This document shows, piece by piece, positions 29,203 to 36,412 of a DNA stretch of 37,117 nt. Position 1 is the first letter of the stretch. Each line of letters starts with the position of its first letter. The translations under genes were made by a program, and so were the position numbers. Below the pieces are notes generated by a model that was not told the origin of the DNA, made no database searches, and saw only the letters and a program-made list of their open reading frames with translations. The DNA is from Pseudomonadota bacterium (GTDB lineage: Bacteria; Pseudomonadota; Gammaproteobacteria; Steroidobacterales; Steroidobacteraceae): assembly GCA_003242685.1 (NCBI GenBank), contig QGVD01000034.1, forward strand, positions 1 to 37,117, read 5' to 3'.

Positions 29203-30323
29203 TTCCCGGTACTCCCGTCGCCGAGGCGGAAGACGCGCTCGGCGTTGAGGTGACAGATCTTCGCCCGATCCGCTTCCGGCAGCGGCTGGCGCTCGAACGC
29301 GCGCATCTCTTCCTCGAGCGGCTCGTACGGGTAGTCGATCGCGAGCATCATGCGATCGGCGCCCAGCACTTGGTGACAGAACATCACGGCGGGCGAGGCA
29401 TTCATGCCGCTCGTCGTGACGTAGAAATTGTCGCGGAAATACTCGCTCGGCAGACGCTTCAGCTTCGGCGTGCGCTGCGCCTGCGTGTTGAGGTGCTGCG
29501 TATCGATGCGCGTGAGGAAGTAGGGAATGCCTTCCCCGAGGTGCCCGAGCACGATCGTGAGCCGCGGGAAGCGGTCGAACAGACCGCAGAGGATGAGCCG
29601 CAGCGCGTGCACCGCGGTCTCCGCGGCATAGCCCCACATGGGACCGATCAGGCCGTAGTCGAGGAAGGGCCGCACCATCTGCGGCGCAGGGAGCGAGGGA
29701 TGCAGATAGATCGGCACGTCGAGCGCGGCTGCGGCCTCGAAGATCGGCAGGTACTTCGGGTCGTCCAGGTACTCGCCGCGAGCATGAGAGTTGATGACCG
29801 CGCCCTTGAGGCCGAGGCGCTTCACCCCGCGCTCGAGCTCGAGAGCCGCGGCCTCGGGGTCCTGCGGAGCGAGCGCCGTGAGCCCCGCGAAACGCTGCGG
29901 GTACCTGCGTACCGCTTCAGCGAGCCGGTCGTTCGCGAGCGCGGTGAGCTCGGTCGCCCGCGCGGCCTCCATGGACTGCAGGCCCATCGAGCCGAGCAGC
30001 AGGAGCTGCACGTCGATTCCGCCCGCGTCCATCGCCGCGATCCGACCCTCGCCGAGATCGAGCGAACGCTCGCCCCACTCGCGGCTCTGGTCGGCATAGA
30101 AGCGCGCCATCGCCTCCCAGCCCTGCTCCCGTCCCTCGGGGCTCATGAGGAACTTCACGGACTCCTGCGAGATCTCCGGGATGCTGAAGCTCTCCTCCAC
30201 CGCGATCGTGCGGTGGCGGCGCGCGCCGCTCTGCGCACGCTCGGCAGCACCCGCCGCGGCACCCGAGAGCAGCGTGCCTGCCGCCAGCGATCCCTTGATG
30301 AAATCCCGCCTGTCGAACGCCAT
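29199..30323 (-). CDS. Tat-exported amidohydrolase, gamma-resorcylate-decarboxylase-like
   Basis: This 374-residue protein begins with a textbook twin-arginine signal (DRRDFIKG at residues 4-11, then a hydrophobic stretch to AAAGAA), so it is exported folded to the periplasm. The body is an amidohydrolase-2 barrel: AVEESFSIPE opens it, His208 is in YLHPSLP, His261 in LGHLGEG and Asp330 in AIDYPYE. In gamma-resorcylate decarboxylase the first strand reads EEH; here it is EES, so one expected metal ligand is a serine (Ser45). The enzyme may use a different metal arrangement or act by another chemistry. It heads the coupled run with FAA-hydrolase-family gene 2 and the MFS transporter. Confidence 0.85.
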   Translation of the reverse strand: MAFDRRDFIKGSLAAGTLLSGAAAGAAERAQSGARRHRTIAVEESFSIPEISQESVKFLMSPEGREQGWEAMARFYADQSREWGERSLDLGEGRIAAMDAGGIDVQLLLLGSMGLQSMEAARATELTALANDRLAEAVRRYPQRFAGLTALAPQDPEAAALELERGVKRLGLKGAVINSHARGEYLDDPKYLPIFEAAAALDVPIYLHPSLPAPQMVRPFLDYGLIGPMWGYAAETAVHALRLILCGLFDRFPRLTIVLGHLGEGIPYFLTRIDTQHLNTQAQRTPKLKRLPSEYFRDNFYVTTSGMNASPAVMFCHQVLGADRMMLAIDYPYEPLEEEMRAFERQPLPEADRAKICHLNAERVFRLGDGSTGK

Positions 30324-30398
30324 GGCGAACCTCCCCCTCTTCGCGAAGCGTCCGCCGGAGTCTCGAGTGTCTGCGTTGCGGCGGCGGACCCCGGGAGA

Positions 30399-30428
30399 AT
30401 CCTAGATTCGCGCCCCGGAGGGGCTCAA
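30399..30428 (-). promoter_or_regulatory. Candidate promoter of the catabolic gene set
   Basis: On the minus strand TTGAGC (30423-30428) and TAGGAT (30399-30404) lie 18 bases apart, each matching 4/6. A short inverted repeat GAATC-CTA-GATTC (30397-30409) overlaps the -10 and could be an operator. The predicted start is about 70 bases upstream of the exported amidohydrolase ATG. Confidence 0.35.
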
Positions 30429-30448
30429 ACGCGTTCGGGCGATGCGTT

Positions 30449-30970
30449 CTATCGATGCAGGTGATTGCGCGGGCCGGATTCGAACACCTGCCGCACTTCG
30501 CCGTCGACCACGCGCTCCTGGTAACGGCCGTGCGTGTACGCGGAGACGACCCGCCGCCAGAAGCTCACGGCGCCGGGATTGCGCAGGTATTCGGTGATTT
30601 CCCAGCGCCCCGCGAAGCGGTCGAAGATCAGCCGCACGGCGCTCTTCCCGATGCCGCGGCGACGGAAGGGACGCGCGATGAAGAACTCCGCCATGCGGTA
30701 GTCGACCGGAGGACGGCCGGGCATGGGCGTGCCTCGCGCGACCATCGCGAAACCCACGGGCTCTCCGGCCTTGCTGATGATGAGAGGGAAGGCGTGAGGA
30801 TCGGTGAACCAGCGAGCGAGCTGATCGGGCTCGCGGTAACCGAACTCGCCGAGTACGGGAAAGAGGCCCGTGTTGAGCGGTGCGAGGTCTTCCAGATAGT
30901 CGCGGTACACGCTCTCGATCCAGAGCCTGTCGCTCCGGCTGGCGCGTGCATCGCGGACGCTCACGGCCAC
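30449..30970 (-). CDS. GNAT-family N-acetyltransferase
   Basis: This 173-residue protein has the GNAT fold. The acetyl-CoA loop reads RPFRRRGIGKSAVRLIF (Q/R-x-x-G-x-G/A pattern) near residue 115, preceded by YRMAEFFIA on the central beta strand. The C-terminus NPGAVSFWRRVVSAYTHGRY is the usual F/Y-rich strand. The GTG at 30970 has AGGAGG 9 bases upstream. The acceptor substrate is unknown. It is co-directional with the catabolic genes but 125 bases upstream of the first of them, and with a separate candidate promoter between, so it need not belong to the pathway. Confidence 0.85.
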   Translation of the reverse strand: MAVSVRDARASRSDRLWIESVYRDYLEDLAPLNTGLFPVLGEFGYREPDQLARWFTDPHAFPLIISKAGEPVGFAMVARGTPMPGRPPVDYRMAEFFIARPFRRRGIGKSAVRLIFDRFAGRWEITEYLRNPGAVSFWRRVVSAYTHGRYQERVVDGEVRQVFESGPRNHLHR

Positions 30971-31000
30971 CTGTCGCTTCCTCCTGTGCAGAAAGTACGC

Positions 31001-31036
31001 GGCCCGGGCAGATCGCTCGAGGCGCCTGCCCGGGCC
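31001..31036 (-). terminator. Probable terminator after the alanine-rich lipoprotein gene
   Basis: An 11-base perfect stem, GGCCCGGGCAG (31001-31011) with CTGCCCGGGCC (31026-31036), has a 14-base loop. Read on the minus strand it is followed by a short T-rich stretch (TACTTTCTG). It lies between the lipoprotein gene and the GNAT gene. Confidence 0.55.
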
Positions 31037-31093
31037 GGTATTCGAGCCATCCAGGCTCTGTGCAGTAAGCGGGATTCGCTTGACTGCTGCGGC

Positions 31094-31354
31094 TTACTCG
31101 GTCGTCGCCTCGGTGGCAGCTTCCGCAGCCTCGGCAGCCTCTGCAGCCGCCTCGCCAGCGGCCTCGGCTGCCTCGCCGGCAGCCTCCGTGGCCGCGTCCG
31201 CAGCTTCGGCCGCAGCGTCGGCAGCCTCACCCGCAGCTTCCTGGGCCTCCGCAGCCGCTTCGGCGGCCGCGTCGGTGCTGACTGCCTCCTGGCGGGCGCA
31301 GCCGGCCAGAGCGAGCGCCGCGAGAAGTGCGCTGAGAGCAAGTTTCGTATTCAT
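31094..31354 (-). CDS. Small alanine/glutamate-rich lipoprotein
   Basis: The 86-residue product has a lipoprotein signal ending L-A-G-C at residue 19, so the mature part is about 68 residues and membrane-anchored. The mature part is almost only Ala, Glu, Asp, Gly and Thr in repeated E-A-A/D-A-A units, which predicts a long helix or coiled coil like the alanine-zipper lipoproteins Lpp and OprI. The C-terminal Lys that Lpp uses to bind peptidoglycan is absent (it ends ATEATTE). A -10-like TAGAAT lies about 110 bases upstream (31461-31466, minus strand), giving a long hairpin-rich leader. Function is unknown. Confidence 0.75.
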   Translation of the reverse strand: MNTKLALSALLAALALAGCARQEAVSTDAAAEAAAEAQEAAGEAADAAAEAADAATEAAGEAAEAAGEAAAEAAEAAEAATEATTE

Positions 31355-31588
31355 TGTCCTTACCCCGAGAGAGTTGAAAAGAGAGATCGCGTTTCGAGCC
31401 GAAGAGCTCGCGAGAGCTCGAACAAACGGGTTTGTCTGACGACTCCTGTCGCAAGCAGGAATTCTAGAGACTCCTGCCGTGAACTGCTACGCCTGCGCTG
31501 TCGGCACTTGGCGACAGATCGGCCGCGCTGCGCGCTTTTCCGCCGTCTAGAATCACGCGATCTCAACTTATTGCAGAAAGGCCGCCCG
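31355..31588. other. Divergent spacer between lipoprotein gene and pepQ
   Basis: This 234-base region holds two TAGAAT -10 boxes pointing outward: 31461-31466 on - for the lipoprotein gene and 31548-31553 on + for pepQ. No convincing -35 accompanies either. Several inverted repeats lie in the lipoprotein leader: ACAAAC-GG-GTTTGT (about 31422-31436), GAGCTC-rich arms near 31405-31421, and GCAGGA/TCCTGC around 31455-31477. AT content is higher than in the flanking genes. Confidence 0.45.
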
Positions 31589-32944
31589 ATGTCCGACACC
31601 GCCGTGTCGCTCGACGCGCTGTTCGAATCGCACCTTGCCACGCTGAGCCGGCGGTTCGCGTCCGCCCTCGAACGCGAGGGCTATGGCGGGGCGCTGCTCT
31701 ACTCGGGGACGCTGATCTACGCGTTCCGGGACGATGCGACCTACCCGTTCCGCGCCCATGCGCCGTTCAAACAGTGGGCGCCGGTGACCGACGTCCCGGA
31801 GTGCTTCGTCTACTTCGAGCCCGGCCGACAGCCGCTGCTCCTCTTCTTCAGCCCCACGGACTACTGGTACAAGCCCGCCGTCGTGCCCCGGTCGTACTGG
31901 ACGCGGCACTTCGACATCCGGCCGATCCGCTCGCGCGCCGAGGCGCGGGAGGCACTGCCGGCGGATCTCGGGAAGGTCGCGTACGTCGGCGAGCGCTTCG
32001 CGGAGCTCGAGCAGTGGGGAGTGGCTGCGGTGAATCCAGAGCCCCTGCTCACGCGCCTCGACTACGAGCGTGCGATCAAGACGCCTTATGAGCTCGAGTG
32101 CCTGCGCGAGGCGAATCGCATCGGCGTTCAGGGTCATCTCGCGGCGGCGCGCGCGTTCCGCGACGGGGCGTCGGAGTTCGACATTCATCTCGCGTTCCTG
32201 CGCGGCTGCGGGCTGCGCGAGCAGGAGCTCCCCTACAACGCGATCGTCGCGCTCAACGAGGGCGCGGCGATCCTGCACTACCAGGTGCTGGAACGCCGCG
32301 CGCCGGCCACGGTGCACTCGCTGCTCATCGACGCGGGCGCGGAGTTCGCGGGCTACGCGAGCGACATCACGCGCACTCACGCGTTCTCCGATCCCGAGTT
32401 CACCGCGCTCATCGGACGCATGGACGAGCTGCAGCAGGCGCTGTGCGCCGTCGTGCGGGCTGGCGTCGACTGGCGTGACGTGCATCTCTCCGCGCATCGC
32501 CACGTGGCGGAGCTCCTGCACGAGGCGGACATCGTCACCTGCGATGCGGAGGAGGCGGTAGATACCGGCGTCTCTTCGGTGTTCCTGCCGCACGGCATCG
32601 GCCACCTGCTCGGCCTGCAGGTGCACGACGCCGGCGGGCTGCTGCGCAGCCCGGAAGGCGGCGAGATCCCGCGCCCGGAAGGCCATCCGTACCTCAGGCT
32701 CACGCGCATCCTCGAGGAAGGATTCGTCGTGACGATGGAGCCGGGCATCTACTTCATCGACGCCCTGCTCGAGGAGGCGCGCGCCGATTCGCGCGCACGG
32801 AAGATCAACTGGTCGCGCGTCGAGCAGCTCCGCCGGTTCGGCGGCATCCGCATCGAGGACAACCTCGCCGTCACGAAGACGGGCTGCGAGAACCTCACGC
32901 GCGATGCGTTCCGTGCGGCGCTCGGCAGCCCGCCCGTGACCTGA
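31589..32944 (+). CDS. pepQ: Xaa-Pro dipeptidase
   Basis: This 451-residue M24 metallopeptidase cleaves dipeptides with C-terminal proline. The pita-bread domain holds the five dinuclear metal ligands: two Asp in LLIDAGAEFAGYASDITRTH, His in LPHGIGHLLGLQVHD, Glu in VTMEPGIYF and Glu in IRIEDNLAVT. The N-terminal domain contains the PepQ-typical YPFRAHAPFKQW and YWYKP, and the length is close to the 443 of Escherichia coli PepQ. The start at 31589 is preceded by AAAGG. It is divergent from the lipoprotein gene and convergent with mscL. Confidence 0.95.
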   Translation: MSDTAVSLDALFESHLATLSRRFASALEREGYGGALLYSGTLIYAFRDDATYPFRAHAPFKQWAPVTDVPECFVYFEPGRQPLLLFFSPTDYWYKPAVVPRSYWTRHFDIRPIRSRAEAREALPADLGKVAYVGERFAELEQWGVAAVNPEPLLTRLDYERAIKTPYELECLREANRIGVQGHLAAARAFRDGASEFDIHLAFLRGCGLREQELPYNAIVALNEGAAILHYQVLERRAPATVHSLLIDAGAEFAGYASDITRTHAFSDPEFTALIGRMDELQQALCAVVRAGVDWRDVHLSAHRHVAELLHEADIVTCDAEEAVDTGVSSVFLPHGIGHLLGLQVHDAGGLLRSPEGGEIPRPEGHPYLRLTRILEEGFVVTMEPGIYFIDALLEEARADSRARKINWSRVEQLRRFGGIRIEDNLAVTKTGCENLTRDAFRAALGSPPVT

Positions 32945-32958
32945 GCAGCGGGTCCCGG

Positions 32959-32994
32959 GTGTGCGCTCTTCCTCGACTCGGGGAGCGCGCACAC
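32959..32994. terminator. Hairpin between convergent pepQ and mscL
   Basis: Arms GTGTGCGCTC (from 32959) and GAGCGCGCACAC (to 32994) pair with a 2-base bulge. It lies in the 63-base gap between the pepQ and mscL stops and could serve both. No T-run is present. Confidence 0.45.
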
Positions 32995-33007
32995 GAACCG
33001 GCGGGAA

Positions 33008-33406
33008 TCAGCGTCTTGCGAGCAGATCCCGGATCTCGGTGAGCAGCACTTCCGTCTGAGAGGGCGGAGGCGGCGGGGCCGGCTTCGGCTCCGGCTGGCG
33101 CTTGAGCCTGTTGATCGCCTTGATCACCGCGAAGAGCGCCGCCGCGATGATCAGGAACTCGAAGACCGTCTGGATGAACTGGCCGTAGCGGAAGAGCACG
33201 GGCTCGCCGGCGGGGTTCGTGCCGAGCTCCACCGCGAGGTCCCTGAAGTCGACGCCGCCGACTATGAGGCCGATCGGCGGCATGATGATGTCTTCGACGA
33301 CGGAGTTGACGATCCTGCCGAAGGCGGTGCCGATGATGACACCGACCGCAAGATCGATCACGTTCCCCTTCATCGCGAATTCTTTGAATTCTGCCAAGAG
33401 TCCCAT
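33008..33406 (-). CDS. mscL: Large-conductance mechanosensitive channel MscL
   Basis: MscL is the inner-membrane pore that opens at high membrane tension and protects against hypo-osmotic lysis. The 132 residues show the amphipathic N-terminus FKEFAMKGNVIDLAVGVIIG, TM1 with the G/A-rich pore constriction, a short periplasmic loop, TM2 (FIQTVFEFLIIAAALFAVIKAINRL) and a cytoplasmic helix TEVLLTEIRDLLARR, with a proline-rich linker between. The start has AAGGAGG upstream. A weak promoter, TTGGCA (33482-33487) with TTAGCC 17 bases on, may drive it. Confidence 0.96.
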   Translation of the reverse strand: MGLLAEFKEFAMKGNVIDLAVGVIIGTAFGRIVNSVVEDIIMPPIGLIVGGVDFRDLAVELGTNPAGEPVLFRYGQFIQTVFEFLIIAAALFAVIKAINRLKRQPEPKPAPPPPPSQTEVLLTEIRDLLARR

Positions 33407-33554
33407 CCGTCCCTCCTTACGGGTTGAGAGGCGTCGATGCGCGCCTCCTCACGGTGCAGGCTAAGCAAAGCCCGGGAGGTTTGCCAAACGCGGCTCACGG
33501 CGGCGGGTGACAGGCGAACGGGCTGCCGCTCGCCCGAAGGGGCGCAGAAAGCGC

Positions 33555-33578
33555 AAGGCCCGGCGGACGCCGGGCCTT
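33555..33578 (-). terminator. Terminator of the alpha ribosomal operon
   Basis: A perfect 10-base stem, AAGGCCCGGC (33555-33564) with GCCGGGCCTT (33569-33578), has a 4-base loop 45 bases after the rplQ stop. On the minus strand a moderately T-rich GCGCTTTCT follows. Confidence 0.7.
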
Positions 33579-33622
33579 GGACGTTCATCGGATGAATCGC
33601 GCCTCGAGGGGCGCCGACGGGA

Positions 33623-34114
33623 TCAGGCCGCTGCGGCCTTCTTGCGCGAGCGCCGGGGCTTCGCCTCTCCCTCGGCCGCTTCGGCTTCCGGAGCAGCCTT
33701 GGTGCGGCGGCGAGAGGTCTTCTTCGGCGCCTCCGGCTCGGCGGCCGCCTGCGCGGCGGGGCCTTCCACGAGCTGCATCAGCGCCATCGGCGCCGAATCG
33801 CCCGGACGCGGCATCATGCGCAGGATGCGCGTGTAGCCGCCCGGACGCGACTTGAAGCGCGGGCCGAGGTCGGTGAAGAGCTTCTCGACCACTTCGGCGT
33901 CACGCAGACGTGCGAACGCCAGGCGACGGCCCGCCTCGGTGTCGTTCTTGGCGAGCGTGATGAGGGGCTCCACGACCCGGCGCAGCTCCTTCGCCTTTGC
34001 AACCGTGGTGCGGATGGTCTCGTGGCGCAGCAGCGAAACGCTCATGTTGCGCAGCAACGCGCGACGGTGCGAGCTGTTGCGCGAGAGCTGGCGCCCGGAG
34101 AGATGGTGACGCAT
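33623..34114 (-). CDS. rplQ: 50S ribosomal protein L17
   Basis: L17 lines the region around the peptide exit tunnel of the large subunit. The conserved part MRHHLSGRQLSRNSSHRRALLRNM through RPGGYTRILRMMPRPGDSAPMALMQLV ends near residue 118. A low-complexity tail of about 45 residues follows, rich in Ala, Glu, Lys and Arg (KKTSRRRTKAA, RRSRKKAAAA). The 163-residue total compares with 127 in Escherichia coli. It is the last gene of the alpha operon, 42 bases after rpoA. Confidence 0.97.
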   Translation of the reverse strand: MRHHLSGRQLSRNSSHRRALLRNMSVSLLRHETIRTTVAKAKELRRVVEPLITLAKNDTEAGRRLAFARLRDAEVVEKLFTDLGPRFKSRPGGYTRILRMMPRPGDSAPMALMQLVEGPAAQAAAEPEAPKKTSRRRTKAAPEAEAAEGEAKPRRSRKKAAAA

Positions 34115-34156
34115 GGCCAGATCCTTCGTCGATCAGTTCAGCGGATCGCGCGGACG

Positions 34157-35161
34157 TCAGATGACGTCGCGCTCGTCGTCGTGCTTGAGACCCGGAGGCG
34201 GCCAGCCCTCGAGCCGCATGCCGAGCATGAGCCCGTGGCTCTGCAGCACTTCCTTGATCTCGGTGAGCGACTTCTTGCCGAGGTTCGGAGTGCGCAGCAG
34301 CTCCACTTCCGTACGCTGCACGAGATCGCCGATGTAGTGGATGTTCTCCGCCTTGAGGCAGTTCGCGCTGCGGACGGTGAGCTCGAGCTCGTCGACGGGG
34401 CGCAGCAGGATCGGATCGAACTGCATCTCGGAGACCTTCGTCGCGGCCTCCTCCTCGCCCTGCAGATCGACGAACACGGAGAGCTGGTCCTTGAGGATGC
34501 TGCCCGCGCGGCGGATCGCCTCTTCGGCGTCGATCGTGCCGTTGGTCTCGATGTCGATGATCAGCTTGTCGAGGTCGGTGCGCTGCTCCACGCGCGCAGC
34601 CTCGACGGAGTACGTCACGCGGCGCACCGGGGAGAACGACGCGTCGAGCTGCAGGCGGCCGATCGGACGCGTCTGCTCCTCGAACGCCGCACGGGCGGCG
34701 GCCGGGCGATAACCGCGGCCACGCTCCACGCGCAGCGTCATGTTGAGCTCGCCGGCCTTGGTGAGATTCGCGATGACCAGCTCGGGGTTCACGACTTCGA
34801 TGTCGTGGTCGACCTGGATGTCGCCCGCCGTGACGGGACCCGGGCCCTTCTTGTGCAGGCGCAGCTCCGCGCTGTCGCGGGTGTGCATGCGGATCGCCAC
34901 CTGCTTGAGATTGAGCAGGATGTCGACGACGTCCTCCTGCACGCCCTCGATGCTGGTGTACTCGTGCAGCACGCCGTCGATCTCGACTTCGGTGATGGCG
35001 CTGCCCGGCATCGACGAGAGCAGCACGCGCCGCAGCGCGTTGCCCAGCGTGTGGCCGAATCCGCGCTCGAAAGGCTCGATCACGACGCGGGCCTGGCGGG
35101 GCCCGACGGGCTGAACCTTCACCACGCGGGGCTTCAAGAACTCAGTGACAGATCCCTGCAT
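34157..35161 (-). CDS. rpoA: RNA polymerase alpha subunit
   Basis: RpoA nucleates RNA polymerase assembly and contacts UP elements and activators. The 334-residue length is near the usual 329. The N-terminal dimerisation domain shows ARVVIEPFERGFGHTLGNALRRVLLSSMPG; the C-terminal domain (RSANCLKAENIHYIGDLVQRTEVELLRTPNLGKKSLTEIKEVL) carries the DNA-binding helices. The ATG at 35161 follows AAGGTGA by 7 bases. The frame extends further upstream but only through the spacer. A 147-base spacer with stacked GC hairpins separates it from rpsD, unusually long for this operon. Confidence 0.98.
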   Translation of the reverse strand: MQGSVTEFLKPRVVKVQPVGPRQARVVIEPFERGFGHTLGNALRRVLLSSMPGSAITEVEIDGVLHEYTSIEGVQEDVVDILLNLKQVAIRMHTRDSAELRLHKKGPGPVTAGDIQVDHDIEVVNPELVIANLTKAGELNMTLRVERGRGYRPAAARAAFEEQTRPIGRLQLDASFSPVRRVTYSVEAARVEQRTDLDKLIIDIETNGTIDAEEAIRRAGSILKDQLSVFVDLQGEEEAATKVSEMQFDPILLRPVDELELTVRSANCLKAENIHYIGDLVQRTEVELLRTPNLGKKSLTEIKEVLQSHGLMLGMRLEGWPPPGLKHDDERDVI

Positions 35162-35175
35162 TGCAGTCTCACCTT

Positions 35176-35225
35176 GCCGGCGCGACGCCGGCGCAACGAT
35201 GGACGCCGGCGGGACGGCCGGCGGC
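35176..35225. repeat. Cluster of GCCGGCG hairpin repeats upstream of rpoA
   Basis: GCCGGCG occurs four times at 35176-35182, 35187-35193, 35205-35211 and 35217-35223. The first pairs perfectly as GCCGGCG-CGA-CGCCGGC (35176-35192), a second stem forms as GCCGGC-GGGACG-GCCGGC, and the rpoA ribosome-binding site follows within a few bases on the minus strand. Confidence 0.6.
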
Positions 35226-35308
35226 CAACAGCAATCGATCCTTTCCAATACCACCCGGCACGGCTCGCACCGCACGCCGGGCCGCGCACCGCGCGGATGC
35301 GACCCCGT

Positions 35309-35932
35309 TTACTTCGAGTACAGCTCGACGACGAGGTTCTCGTTGATGTCGGGCAGGATGTCGTCCCGCGCCGGCACCGACTTGAACACCCCGCGCATTT
35401 CCTTGTCGTTCACTTCCACCCACTCGGGGAAGCCGACCTGCTGCGCGACGTTGAGCGCGCTCTGGATGCGCAGCTGCTTGCGCGCCTTCTCGCGCACCTG
35501 GATCACGTCGCCCGGCTTCACCTGGTACGAGGGGATGCTGACGACCTGATCGTTCACCGTGATCGCCTTGTGGCTCACGAGCTGACGCGCCTCCGCGCGC
35601 GTGCACGCGAAGCCCATGCGGTAGACGACGTTGTCCAGCCGGCACTCGAGGAGCTTCAGCAGGTTCTCGCCGGTCGATCCCGAGCGCCGCGAGGCCTCCT
35701 CGTAGTACCGGCTGAACTGGCGCTCGAGCACGCCGTACATGCGGCGCAGCTTCTGCTTCTCACGCAGCTGCAGGCCGTAGTCGGACAGGCGCGTGCGGCG
35801 CTCGCCCTTGATGCCGCCGGGCGGCACCGTGAACTTGCACTTGTTCTCGAGCGGCTTGACGCCGCTCTTGAGGAAGAGGTCCGTGCCCTCGCGCCGGGCG
35901 AGCTTGCACTTGGGTCCGAGGTAACGCGCCAT
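35309..35932 (-). CDS. rpsD: 30S ribosomal protein S4
   Basis: S4 is a primary 16S rRNA binder and, in Escherichia coli, the translational repressor of its own alpha operon. The 207 residues start MARYLGPKCKLARREGTDLFLKSG and contain the S4 RNA-binding domain ECRLDNVVYRMGFACTRAEARQLVSHKAITVND, ending ENLVVELYSK. It lies 19 bases after rpsK. Confidence 0.98.
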   Translation of the reverse strand: MARYLGPKCKLARREGTDLFLKSGVKPLENKCKFTVPPGGIKGERRTRLSDYGLQLREKQKLRRMYGVLERQFSRYYEEASRRSGSTGENLLKLLECRLDNVVYRMGFACTRAEARQLVSHKAITVNDQVVSIPSYQVKPGDVIQVREKARKQLRIQSALNVAQQVGFPEWVEVNDKEMRGVFKSVPARDDILPDINENLVVELYSK

Positions 35933-35951
35933 GTATCCGTACCTTAGGTCT

Positions 35952-36359
35952 TCAGACTCTGCGCTTCTTCGGCGGACGGCAGCCGTTGTGCGGAATCGGC
36001 GTGACGTCCGAGATGCTCGTGATCTTGAGACCCACGCCGTTCAGCGCACGTACCGCCGATTCGCGGCCCGGCCCCGGGCCGGCGACGCGCACTTCGATGT
36101 TCTTGACGCCGTGCTCCTGAGCCGCACGGCCCGCCTTCTCCGCCGCGACCTGCGCGGCGAACGGCGTGCTCTTGCGCGAGCCGCGGAAGCCGCAGCCGCC
36201 GGCAGTCGCCCACGTGAGCGTGTTGCCCTGCCGGTCCGTGATCGTCACGATCGTGTTGTTGAAGGACGCGTGAATGTGCGCGATCGCATCGAGCACGTTC
36301 TTGCGCGCCTTCTTCGTCAGCTTCTTGGCGGCCGTACCGCCCTGCTTCTGATCAGCCAT
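35952..36359 (-). CDS. rpsK: 30S ribosomal protein S11
   Basis: S11 sits on the 30S platform. The 135 residues contain the conserved NVLDAIAHIHASFNNTIVTITDRQGN, WATAGGCGFRGSRKSTPFAAQVAAEKAG and IPHNGCRPPKKRRV ending. It lies 53 bases after rpsM in the alpha operon. Confidence 0.98.
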   Translation of the reverse strand: MADQKQGGTAAKKLTKKARKNVLDAIAHIHASFNNTIVTITDRQGNTLTWATAGGCGFRGSRKSTPFAAQVAAEKAGRAAQEHGVKNIEVRVAGPGPGRESAVRALNGVGLKITSISDVTPIPHNGCRPPKKRRV

Positions 36360-36412
36360 GTGTTCCTCTGTACGCCCCGCCCCGGCCCGCGACCGGTCAC
36401 GGAGTCAGGTCA

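Noticed and set aside
17565..30323. A mobile genomic island
   Set aside because: The locus looks accessory, but no integrase, transposase, flanking tRNA or direct-repeat ends are visible in the window.
31094..31354. A tandem repeat or CRISPR-like array in the alanine-rich gene
   Set aside because: The DNA periodicity follows from Ala/Glu codons; units are short and irregular, without spacers.
34022..35947. A 641-codon open frame on + across rplQ, rpoA and rpsD
   Set aside because: Lies antisense to three essential, clearly recognised genes and has low-complexity composition.
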